The notes under the pieces were generated by a model. It searched no databases, was not told the origin of the DNA, and saw only the letters and a list, made by a program, of their open reading frames with translations. DNA of 20,266 nt from positions 1 through 20,266 of the forward strand of contig PBAU01000007.1 of assembly GCA_002716355.1 (NCBI GenBank), in the 5' to 3' direction. The position numbers and the translations under genes were made by a program. Every line of letters starts with the position of its first letter. The stretch's first letter is position 1. This DNA comes from a bacterium. GTDB taxonomy: Bacteria; UBP7; UBA6624. Positions 14,434 to 20,266 of this stretch are shown here, piece by piece.

Positions 14434-15617
14434 ACAGAGAAACTCAGACCTGCCGCTGCAACTGATCCAGCTGAAGACCCAAAGCCTAATTGAGCAGTTT
14501 CTTCACATATTAATATCTGAAGACCTTGCTGGATTATTTCTCTTCTTTCCTGAGCTTGCCTATATGCTTTTGTTTCTCCTGTTGGAATTTGGTTTTCGTA
14601 AACTTTCATATTGTTTTCAAGAGTGACAAGAACGTCGATTAATTTGTCGGTTTCAGGATTAATGTATGCTCTTCCACTTAACTCTAGCGTTCCAATGAAA
14701 TTCCTATCAATTCTCCATTCATTTTTTTCACTTACTTCATTACCATCAAATCTTGCAAAACCAAACATGTCGATAACGATTGAAGGTTCCAGTCTGTATG
14801 CTTTGAGGTTTGGAAGACTTAGCATTGTTCCTCCAGAAACAATACCTTGAACAAATCTCACATCCCTAATTGGAAGTCTATATTCAATATCTATTTTTTG
14901 AAGAGTTCTTAAGCCAGGAATTGTGAGGTAGACAGGTCTAACCCAAGTTTCACCTAATTGGACTGATCTGTCAGGGAATCTCAATATATGAAAGTATTCC
15001 ATTATTTGTTGAAGTGATACATTGGCTCTTTCTCTCTCATTTTGAACAAGTTCTAATGGAATTCCTTGACTAGTTAAAACCTCACCATTTTTATTTCTTA
15101 TTAAAGTATGTTCCTCTTGAAGTAAATCAATTACTGAATCTTCAATTGCAGTGCCTTCAGAACTTCCAGAACCTCCTCCTCCACCAACTCCCATGCCCAT
15201 TCTTAAATCTGCACTTCGACCTTCGTTTCCGCCGTCGTCACCATCGTCGCCACCACCATCGTCGCCACCGCCATCGTCGCCACCGCCATCGCCACCAGCA
15301 CCACCTGAAATTTCAAACTCTTGTCTCTGGTAGGAATAATCATCAAATCTTATTTTTGACCATGTTAAATTGAATTCTTCACTCTCATGACTCTCGGAAA
15401 GAACTGCTCTTGTGAAACCTTCAAGGCTTTCAAATTCACCTGGAGCCCATATTTGACCACTGGATCCAGCTTGGATGATATACCTGTGTGGAGTTGCATA
15501 CATCGGTATAGGAGGATCATAGGAAAGTTTAATAAAGTCAGATTTTGTTGACATTGAAGAAGCAACTAAAAGTACAGCAGGAACCAAGAAAAAAAGTCTA
15601 ATGCCTTTTATTTTCAT
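14400..15617 (-). CDS. Exported protein with Gly/Asp-rich linker (hypothetical)
   Basis: The 405 residues begin with a Sec signal peptide (1-22, KIKGIRLFFLVPAVLLVASSM). Residues about 23-103 form one segment. A linker GGAGGDGGGDD... (105-133) made of GGGDD repeats follows, then a glycine run (141-152). A larger C-terminal part (about 155-370) is rich in beta-strand pattern, with LGETWVRPVYLTIPGL, YRLPIRDVRFVQGIVSGGT and IDRNFIGTLELSGRAYINPETDKLIDV. The last stretch resembles lipid- or peptide-binding beta barrels of exported proteins (DUF-type), but I cannot name a family. The GGGDD array lacks the nonapeptide spacing of RTX calcium repeats. The gene is 51 bases after the xylanase gene and may be co-transcribed with it. 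Confidence 0.75.
   Translation of the reverse strand: MKIKGIRLFFLVPAVLLVASSMSTKSDFIKLSYDPPIPMYATPHRYIIQAGSSGQIWAPGEFESLEGFTRAVLSESHESEEFNLTWSKIRFDDYSYQRQEFEISGGAGGDGGGDDGGGDDGGGDDGDDGGNEGRSADLRMGMGVGGGGGSGSSEGTAIEDSVIDLLQEEHTLIRNKNGEVLTSQGIPLELVQNERERANVSLQQIMEYFHILRFPDRSVQLGETWVRPVYLTIPGLRTLQKIDIEYRLPIRDVRFVQGIVSGGTMLSLPNLKAYRLEPSIVIDMFGFARFDGNEVSEKNEWRIDRNFIGTLELSGRAYINPETDKLIDVLVTLENNMKVYENQIPTGETKAYRQAQERREIIQQGLQILICEETAQLGFGSSAGSVAAAGLSFSVCPVGHQQAGF
15246..15290 (-). repeat. 15-bp tandem repeat coding GGGDD
   Basis: Three 15-bp units (plus-strand GTCGCCACCGCCATC, first copy with one change) lie in the linker of the exported protein, with partial copies on both sides. It is G+C-rich against an AT-rich background, and like the array at 1-69 its unit is a multiple of three bases. 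It gives a long antisense His/Arg ORF that is not a gene. Confidence 0.85.
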
Positions 15618-15668
15618 AACCAGACTATCTTACTACATTTTGAACGCATGAATGATTTTTTTAAAAGG

Positions 15669-16775
15669 CTAATTTCCCTTGAGTCCTTTTATTAAACCTC
15701 TATGGGAAATTTTTAATTCGTAATTTGAATTGTATAAAGAGGGATATTCATATTTATTATTGTGAAATTTTAACAACCAACTATCATTGTCTCTCATTCC
15801 CCAAAATGTCATTCCAAATTGTTGATTTTTTGGAATAGACATGTATATTTCGGCTATTTCTTTATATTTCTCCTCTTGAATCAATGCCTTTTCGTAATTA
15901 AGTCTTTTAAATGATTTTTCTTTGTTAACAGTTATGTCAATTTCTGAAAAATGAATCAATAATCCTGATTTAATAATTTTTTCTAGATTTTGCTTAATTG
16001 TTTCTTTTTTTGGATTTAGATGATCTATATGCATTTGGAAACCTATTCCATCAATTGGGATATTTTTTTCTTGAAAATTTTTAATCATTTTTTGCACTTT
16101 TTTAATTTTTGAAGGATAACTTTCAAGGTTGTAGTCGTTGTAGAAGAGTTTTACGTCCGGATCTGCTTCTCTTGCCCATTTAAAACACTTGCTCACATAA
16201 TCTTCACCAATTTTTTTTCTAAAGATACTATTTTCTGCTCCTGTAGTGAAAGCTTCATTGACTACATCCCAACCTTCAACAATTGAAACTTCTTCTCCAT
16301 CAATCCTTACTTTTTCTTTTGCAAAGTGGGAAACTGTATTTTGTATATAGTCTTTTATAAGACTCTCAAAGTCTTCATCGGTTCCTTTGTAATTTTTTAG
16401 CCATTTCGGTATTGAGCTATGCCAAATTAAGGCATGACCGAAGACGCGAAAATTGTTTTCTTTTGCAAATTTGACAATCTCATCACCATCACTAAAGTCA
16501 TAAATGCCTGGAGCTTTAAAGATGTTTGCCATTTTCATTTGATTTTCTGCTGTCATGCTATTGAAGTCTCTTTTGAGCGTTGAAACAAACAGGGGGTTTG
16601 ATTTTAGCTTCTCAGAAGAAACAACATTGCCTATAGGAAAAGAGGCGATGTTTTTTATTGACTCTTGAGTTTTGTAGGTTGTGCCACTTTCGTATGATGG
16701 ATTTAGCAAAAAGCTTACAAGGAAGAAAAGAAAAGAAAAGTTTTTAATTATGAAAATTCTCCAGTATTTCTTCAC
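15669..16775 (-). CDS. Endo-beta-1,4-xylanase, glycoside hydrolase family 10
   Basis: The 368-residue exported enzyme hydrolyses internal beta-1,4-xylosidic bonds. Residues 1-30 are a basic then hydrophobic signal segment (FSFLFFLVSFLL). The GH10 barrel shows FNSMTAENQMKMA (71-83), GHALIWHSSIPKW (113-125), the acid/base E174 in WDVVNEAF, LFYNDYNLES, GFQMHIDH and the nucleophile E278 in HFSEIDI. Both catalytic Glu and most sugar-binding residues are present, so it should be active. It has no carbohydrate-binding module. The start is GTG 16775: no ATG or TTG lies at the start of the signal segment. The start sits one base after the encoded CCA of tRNA-Ala, so there is no room for a normal leader. 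Confidence 0.93.
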   Translation of the reverse strand: MKKYWRIFIIKNFSFLFFLVSFLLNPSYESGTTYKTQESIKNIASFPIGNVVSSEKLKSNPLFVSTLKRDFNSMTAENQMKMANIFKAPGIYDFSDGDEIVKFAKENNFRVFGHALIWHSSIPKWLKNYKGTDEDFESLIKDYIQNTVSHFAKEKVRIDGEEVSIVEGWDVVNEAFTTGAENSIFRKKIGEDYVSKCFKWAREADPDVKLFYNDYNLESYPSKIKKVQKMIKNFQEKNIPIDGIGFQMHIDHLNPKKETIKQNLEKIIKSGLLIHFSEIDITVNKEKSFKRLNYEKALIQEEKYKEIAEIYMSIPKNQQFGMTFWGMRDNDSWLLKFHNNKYEYPSLYNSNYELKISHRGLIKGLKGN

Positions 16776-16776
16776 A

Positions 16777-16851
16777 TGGTGGAGCTGGAGGGATTCGAAC
16801 CCTCGACCCCTTGTATGCCATACAAGTGCGCTACCACTGCGCCACAGCCCC
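16777..16851 (-). tRNA. tRNA-Ala (anticodon GGC), CCA encoded
   Basis: A 72-base cloverleaf plus CCA. The acceptor is GGGGCTG/CAGCTCC and includes the G3-U70 pair that marks alanine tRNAs. The D arm is GCGC/GCGC with loop AGTGGTA. The anticodon arm is CTTGT-ATGGCAT-ACAAG (anticodon GGC). The T arm is GAGGG-TTCGAAT-CCCTC, and the discriminator is A. It lies between rsfS (stop two bases upstream) and the xylanase start (one base downstream), inside what appears to be one transcript. Confidence 0.96.
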
Positions 16852-16853
16852 TT

Positions 16854-17198
16854 TTAAGATTCGTAAACTATCAAGCATCCTTCCACTAATCCATCTATAT
16901 CCCAATAATCCCTTGCTGCTGGAGTCATGAGATGAATTATCGTGTCACCCAAATCTAACAAAGTCCATTCTGATTCAGCTTTAGACCCTTCAGGGATAAT
17001 TCCATTGAAGCCATTTTTTTTCAACCATATTTTTGCATTTTCCCTCAATGTTCTTAAATGCGTTTTGTTTTGTGCTGTGGCAATTATGAAATTTTTTGTC
17101 CATGTTATTTTTTTTTCAACATTGATTAGTTTCACCTCTTCAGCAAGTTCTTCAACTAGCATAAGGCTTATTTCTTTTGGTTTGGCGTTCTTCGTCAT
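16854..17198 (-). CDS. rsfS: Ribosomal silencing factor RsfS
   Basis: The 114-residue RsfS/Iojap protein binds L14 on the 50S subunit and blocks joining of subunits when nutrients fall. The diagnostic core is GSKAESEWTLLDLGDTIIHL and the following MTPAARDYWDIDGL (71-104), with the helix THLRTLRENAKIWLKK before it. The length is normal. ATG 17198 is three bases after the LCP stop. Next to nadD it has the placement seen in many bacteria, where nadD, rsfS and the L21-L27-obg block travel together. Confidence 0.95.
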   Translation of the reverse strand: MTKNAKPKEISLMLVEELAEEVKLINVEKKITWTKNFIIATAQNKTHLRTLRENAKIWLKKNGFNGIIPEGSKAESEWTLLDLGDTIIHLMTPAARDYWDIDGLVEGCLIVYES

Positions 17199-17201
17199 TG
17201 T

Positions 17202-18023
17202 TTATTGGTTTATATTTTTTGCAACCCATTGATTCAATTCGCTCATTTCAGGAGACCAGAAGGGACCCATGAATTTACCTGGGAGTATTTCTGTTGTTGG
17301 AGCTTCACCAAGTGTTCTTATCCCGAGTATTAAGGCTTCTTCAATTTTTAAGTTAGTTTCAATGTTTTTTAAGAAATTTTGTATTATGAATATTTTTTTT
17401 AATGTTGCTGTTTTGTGAAATTTTTTTAAAATAGCGTGGGCTAATTTCTGTTGTCTTTGTATTCGTCCTATATCCCCCAATGCATCACTTCTGAACCTTG
17501 CATAAAGCAAAGATTGACGACCATTTAAGTTATGTATGCCAGGTGAAAAGTCAATCAATAGGTTTTGAGATTTGTCTTCATATTTCATTTCTTTTTCTAT
17601 ATGTATTTTTATTCCACCCAAACCATCTATTAGCTGCTCCAGGTTTTTAAAATTTATAACTAGGTATTTGTCTACTGGAATGTTTGCTAACGAGGTTAAA
17701 GCCCCTCTTAAACCTGTTATGTTGCCATTTTCATGCCAACTATGGTTGATCCTGTTTGTTCCATTTTCAGTTTCAACTAAAGTGTCTCTAGGTATTGAAA
17801 GTATTTTTGGGGAGCCCCCTTCTTTAGGTAACGCTGTTAAAAGAATAGTATCAGGGTTTATATCTTCTTTTGATTGGTCTAGCCCGACAATTAAAATTGT
17901 TTCAGATCTTTTTTGTTTGTTTTTTTTGAAGCTTTCTGGAAATTCAAAATACGAAAGAGTCAAAAAGGTCAGTATGGCAAAAAGCATACTTGAAAAAGTT
18001 AAGTTTAAATACCTTCTAATCAC
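17202..18023 (-). CDS. LytR-CpsA-Psr (LCP) family protein
   Basis: The 273 residues have an N-terminal membrane anchor (about 8-26) and an extracytoplasmic LCP domain. Seen are ILIVGLDQ (43-50), D58 in INPDTILL, SIPRDT (76-81) with R79 and D80, RINHSWHENG, the GLGGIKI strand, and LLYARFRSDALGDIGRIQRQQ (172-192 region) with conserved Arg and Asp. LCP enzymes transfer undecaprenyl-linked glycopolymers to peptidoglycan or other acceptors. The usual C-terminal LytR_C domain is absent. The start is GTG 18023, overlapping the nadD end by eight bases. Its place between nadD and rsfS suggests co-regulation with growth genes rather than with a polysaccharide locus. Confidence 0.9.
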   Translation of the reverse strand: MIRRYLNLTFSSMLFAILTFLTLSYFEFPESFKKNKQKRSETILIVGLDQSKEDINPDTILLTALPKEGGSPKILSIPRDTLVETENGTNRINHSWHENGNITGLRGALTSLANIPVDKYLVINFKNLEQLIDGLGGIKIHIEKEMKYEDKSQNLLIDFSPGIHNLNGRQSLLYARFRSDALGDIGRIQRQQKLAHAILKKFHKTATLKKIFIIQNFLKNIETNLKIEEALILGIRTLGEAPTTEILPGKFMGPFWSPEMSELNQWVAKNINQ

Positions 18024-18579
18024 TGTAAAGACCGTTTGTTTTTATTTGTTGTTTTATTTTTTTTGGCACCATTTCATCAATTGATTCCTTAAGTTTAATT
18101 TTATTTCTTATTTTCGATGATGATATTTTAACAATTTTGTTTCTAAGGAGAGTGCCTTCTTTTTCTTTTTTTGAATTTGTTCTTTCTGCTATCACCATGG
18201 TGCATATTTGAATTAATTCTTTGTAATCTTTCCATTTTTCAATTTTTCTTAAATTATCATCACCAAGCAGTAATGATATTTTTTGATTTTTGTGTATTTT
18301 TTTTATAAATTTAACCTGGTCAATAGCATAGCAAGTTTTTTTTGTTTTGCCTTCAAAATCAGACACTTTTACATTTTTGATCCCCAATGTTCCTAATTTA
18401 CATAATTGCAATCTTTTACTGTAAGGTGCATGAATTTTCTTGCCTACCGGTGATTTGAATGTAGGAATTACATATATAGGGTTATATTTTTTTTCCTCCG
18501 CCATTTTGATTAAGTGTAGATGACCGTTGTGAAACGGATCAAAAGCTCCTCCAAAAATCAATGGTTTCAATTTGGCCAT
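18016..18579 (-). CDS. nadD: Nicotinate-nucleotide adenylyltransferase NadD
   Basis: The 187-residue enzyme joins nicotinate mononucleotide to ATP in NAD synthesis. The nucleotidyltransferase motif GGAFDPFHNGH (10-20) is intact, as are VIPTFKSPVGKK, LLLGDDNLRKIEKWKDYKEL and the C-terminal SSSKIRNKI (the ISSTxIR motif). The length is slightly short of the common 190-220. The start ATG 18579 lies 13 bases inside the obg gene, and the end overlaps the LCP start, so the three are translationally linked. Confidence 0.96.
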   Translation of the reverse strand: MAKLKPLIFGGAFDPFHNGHLHLIKMAEEKKYNPIYVIPTFKSPVGKKIHAPYSKRLQLCKLGTLGIKNVKVSDFEGKTKKTCYAIDQVKFIKKIHKNQKISLLLGDDNLRKIEKWKDYKELIQICTMVIAERTNSKKEKEGTLLRNKIVKISSSKIRNKIKLKESIDEMVPKKIKQQIKTNGLYSD

Positions 18580-19403
18580 TTTTCGATCTCGGTAATGTTT
18601 TCTGAAAGGATTGGTATTTTTGACAATCCATAAGTGAATATCTTTGATTTTGTTGGAATGTTTTTTTGAATCTCTTTAAATTCTTGATTTTTAAAAGATC
18701 CGATAAAAACAATATTCTTTGCGTTTCTTATGTGGTGCAACCATTTTTTTTCTTGATCGAAGTTTGGTATCAGTAATATTTTTTCATTTTCTTTTAGCTT
18801 GTTTACCTTAACGCCTATTATTGGATAGTTTGGCACCATATTTTCATACCTTCTTCCTGTAAGTTTTTCATGAACATCTAAACAGAGGGTATCATTTGAA
18901 ATGATTGCAGTATCGCAGGGTATAAAGTAGTTCATTTTCAAACTTTTTTCATCACCCATTTCTCCTTGTGTGTGTTTTCTTGGAGATCTGTTAACAGAGC
19001 TCGCGAAAGATCTATTACCTTTTCCTCCGCGGCCTCCTTTTAAGGTGAATTCTTGACCATGGCCGTTTAATTTTTTTATTGTCTTGTCATCCATATCTTT
19101 AAGAACTGTTCCAATTGGAACTTTCAACACTAGTGTTTTTCCATTCTTTCCACTTTTTTTGTTTTTTCCACCGGGTTGACCATCTTCAGCCTTGAAGGGT
19201 TTTATTTTTTTGAATTTGTAGAGATCGAATATTGAGGATTCAGCAGTGATCTTCAAATCTCCACCTTTGCCACCATTACCTCCATCAGGACCCATGCTTG
19301 CTCTGAATTTTTGCCTCAGGAAGGAAGTCTTACCATCGCCCCCAGCCCCAGCGATAAAATGAGCTTTAGCCGAATCTACAAATGAACTAATGAATTTACT
19401 CAG
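18567..19403 (-). CDS. Obg-like protein with a degenerate GTPase domain
   Basis: The frame is open from after the TAG at 19409-19407. The N-terminal family sequence [20 protein letters not shown] lies before the first ATG (19295), so the true start is a rare codon: CTG 19403 (278 residues, overlapping rpmA) or ATT 19391. The glycine-rich Obg domain is complete (about 1-155 from CTG): [42 protein letters not shown]. Downstream, where Obg has its P-loop GFPNAGKST, DxPG and NKxD, there is only [10 protein letters not shown]..., NYPIIGVKV, a WLHHIR echo of FLRHI and GLSKIP. All nucleotide-binding motifs are gone, and the domain is about 120 rather than 170 or more residues. It lies in the canonical place after rplU-rpmA. 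A divergent ribosome factor or a decaying gene are both possible. Confidence 0.85.
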   Translation of the reverse strand: MSKFISSFVDSAKAHFIAGAGGDGKTSFLRQKFRASMGPDGGNGGKGGDLKITAESSIFDLYKFKKIKPFKAEDGQPGGKNKKSGKNGKTLVLKVPIGTVLKDMDDKTIKKLNGHGQEFTLKGGRGGKGNRSFASSVNRSPRKHTQGEMGDEKSLKMNYFIPCDTAIISNDTLCLDVHEKLTGRRYENMVPNYPIIGVKVNKLKENEKILLIPNFDQEKKWLHHIRNAKNIVFIGSFKNQEFKEIQKNIPTKSKIFTYGLSKIPILSENITEIEKWPN

Positions 19404-19650
19404 AATCTATTTGTGCCACTTTTTTATTGCCTCTTTTTTTGATGTATTTGACTACTCCATCATCTAAAGCAAATAAAGTGAAATCTTTTCCAATACCAAC
19501 ATTTTTTCCAGGATGAATGCTTTTTCCTCTTTGTCTAACTAGAACATTTCCAGCTGCAACTTTTTGACCATCTGAGCATTTGATCCCAAGACGTTTTCCT
19601 GCAGTTGATCTTAAATTTTTAGTACTACCTTGACCTGTTTTGTGTGCCAT
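19396..19650 (-). CDS. rpmA: 50S ribosomal protein L27
   Basis: The 84 residues follow the L27 pattern: [12 protein letters not shown] at the start, [43 protein letters not shown]27 lies near the peptidyl transferase centre, with its N-terminus reaching toward the P-site tRNA. There is no N-terminal extension of the kind cleaved in Firmicutes. ATG 19650 is one base after the rplU stop, and its ribosome binding site (GAGGG) is within the last codons of rplU. The end overlaps the CTG candidate start of the Obg-like gene. Confidence 0.98.
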   Translation of the reverse strand: MAHKTGQGSTKNLRSTAGKRLGIKCSDGQKVAAGNVLVRQRGKSIHPGKNVGIGKDFTLFALDDGVVKYIKKRGNKKVAQIDSE

Positions 19651-19651
19651 A

Positions 19652-19966
19652 TCAACCCTCGATTTTTAATACCTTTAATTGAGTGTATTCTTGTCTATGC
19701 CCAATTATTCGTTTGTAATTTTTTTTAGGTTTGTATTTTTGAACCCTTACTTTTTTGTCTTTTACATGAGAAAGGATTTGACATGTTACTTTTGCTTTTT
19801 CCACAAGTGGTTTCCCAATTTTGACCTTGTCTTTATTGATTGTCATTAAGACTTCTTTGAAAATAACTTTTTTCCCTTTCTCTTCGTCTATCTTGTCTAC
19901 AAATACAACATCTCCAGAAGAAATTAACATTTGTGTTCCTGATGCTTTAATAATTGCTCTTTTCAT
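19652..19966 (-). CDS. rplU: 50S ribosomal protein L21
   Basis: The 104 residues match L21: the N-terminal [47 protein letters not shown], and the characteristic [25 protein letters not shown]. It binds 23S rRNA and is needed for 50S assembly. ATG 19966 has a GAAGG site about eight bases upstream. It is the first gene of the rplU-rpmA-obg-nadD-LCP-rsfS cluster. Confidence 0.98.
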   Translation of the reverse strand: MKRAIIKASGTQMLISSGDVVFVDKIDEEKGKKVIFKEVLMTINKDKVKIGKPLVEKAKVTCQILSHVKDKKVRVQKYKPKKNYKRIIGHRQEYTQLKVLKIEG

Positions 19967-19989
19967 AAATCAAACCTTCGTAATATACT

Positions 19990-19995
19990 ATTATA
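19990..19995 (-). promoter_or_regulatory. Candidate -10 element for rplU
   Basis: TATAAT, a perfect -10 hexamer on the minus strand, lies 23 bases before the rplU ATG in the short gap between rplU and the divergent small ORF. At the expected -35 position there is only an A-run. It is the best promoter candidate for the ribosomal cluster, but the region is AT-rich. Confidence 0.4.
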
Positions 19996-20003
19996 TAACT
20001 TTT

Positions 20004-20099
20004 ATGGAAAGATTTTTTGGGCAAGTAACAAATCTAACTTTGATTCTAGGAATCATTGGAGGTTTGATTTGGTTTTTTGTATCAAGGTTGAGAAGGTAA
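20004..20099 (+). CDS. Small single-pass membrane protein (31 residues), putative
   Basis: ATG 20004 opens MERFFGQVTNLTLILGIIGG, then LIWFFVSRLRR and TAA at 20099. The hydrophobic stretch (about 10-26) is followed by Arg residues, so it would be a one-span peptide with its C-terminus in the cytoplasm. A longer reading of the frame from 19821 is antisense to rplU and not credible. It sits between the divergent rplU and the convergent partial gene, with its stop abutting the next stop. No ribosome binding site was seen, and coding is uncertain. Confidence 0.3.
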   Translation: MERFFGQVTNLTLILGIIGGLIWFFVSRLRR

Positions 20100-20266
20100 T
20101 CAATCTCCTTTCCAGACAACCGCCAATAACGCAAGACACATTTCATCCAAAGATGTGTTTCCAAGTCTGACATCTATAGGCTCATTGATGTCATCGTATT
20201 CTTCGAGAGCATAGGCAAGGAAAGGATTGTTCATCGTATTGTCAAAAGTGCATTTGAATTCAATAG
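20100..20266 (-). CDS. C-terminal end of an unrecognised protein (partial)
   Basis: The minus strand is open from the window edge to TGA 20102-20100. It encodes 54 full codons that contain EEYDDINEPIDVRLGNTSLD and end LALLAVVWKGD. It is acidic and looks soluble. I do not recognise the family. It runs into the window in the same direction as rplU, 134 bases before it, so it may be transcribed ahead of the ribosomal cluster. Confidence 0.6.
   Translation of the reverse strand, partial: IEFKCTFDNTMNNPFLAYALEEYDDINEPIDVRLGNTSLDEMCLALLAVVWKGD

Noticed and set aside
15236-15303. RTX calcium-binding repeats in the exported protein
   Set aside because: The GGGDD units have period five residues and lack the GGxGxDxUx nonapeptide pattern; a flexible linker fits better.
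15146-15373. His/Arg-rich or Pro-rich plus-strand ORFs
   Set aside because: They are the antisense reading of the GGGDD linker of the exported protein.
15660-15700. AAAAGG/CCTTTT inverted repeat at the xylanase end
   Set aside because: The loop is long, the stem is weak and no U-run follows on the transcribed strand.
19821-20099. 92-residue plus-strand ORF
   Set aside because: Its first two thirds are antisense to rplU; only the part from ATG 20004 lies outside a known gene.

Overview
The window is AT-rich (G+C roughly one third by eye) and densely packed. Neighbouring genes are separated by a few bases or overlap as ATGA or TAATG, and divergent pairs start 20-38 bases apart. There is no stretch over 300 bases without a gene. 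The gene content (SUF iron-sulfur assembly with SufU, IspH, rplU-rpmA-obg-nadD-rsfS, secreted enzymes) points to a free-living bacterium with a small, probably aquatic-type genome. I cannot fix the phylum by eye: a Gram-negative, delta-like or Bdellovibrionota/SAR324-like lineage is only a guess. TGA is a normal stop here (it ends sufB, sufS and obg). TTG, GTG and possibly CTG or ATT starts are common.

Layout. 1-75: the tail of a protein with QGGPP repeats. 117-758: a tail-anchored J-domain protein. 760-3612 (minus): a PQQ-type sugar dehydrogenase, then a DUF1028-TPR gene cut by an in-frame TGA, then yaaA. 3636-4933 (plus): a VKOR-like membrane protein and ispH. 4930-6574 (minus): an acidic amino acid symporter, a DUF3293 protein and a 27-codon stump of a second phosphatase/arsenate-reductase-like gene. 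6613-7413: a CPBP-like membrane protein. 7410-7877 (minus): a low-molecular-weight phosphatase. 7898-12871: the sufCBDSU operon. 12861-14084 (minus): an MFS transporter behind tRNA-Arg(TCT). 14182-15617 (minus): a secreted protein with a Gly/Asp linker and a small Cys-motif ORF. 15669-20100 (minus): rplU-rpmA-obg-nadD-LCP-rsfS-tRNA-Ala-GH10 xylanase. Two edge items lie at 20004-20266.

How the genes work together. SufC, B and D form the cluster scaffold, SufS and SufU supply sulfur, and IspH is a local Fe-S client. L21, L27, Obg and RsfS are a ribosome-biogenesis block with NadD (NAD synthesis) and an LCP cell-wall ligase. The PQQ dehydrogenase and the xylanase are exported carbohydrate enzymes.

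No defence island, integrase, IS element or CRISPR array was seen. The most unusual item is the obg gene. It keeps a full glycine-rich Obg domain, but the GTPase domain is shortened and has lost its recognisable nucleotide-binding motifs, and the gene has no ATG, GTG or TTG start in front of the complete Obg domain.
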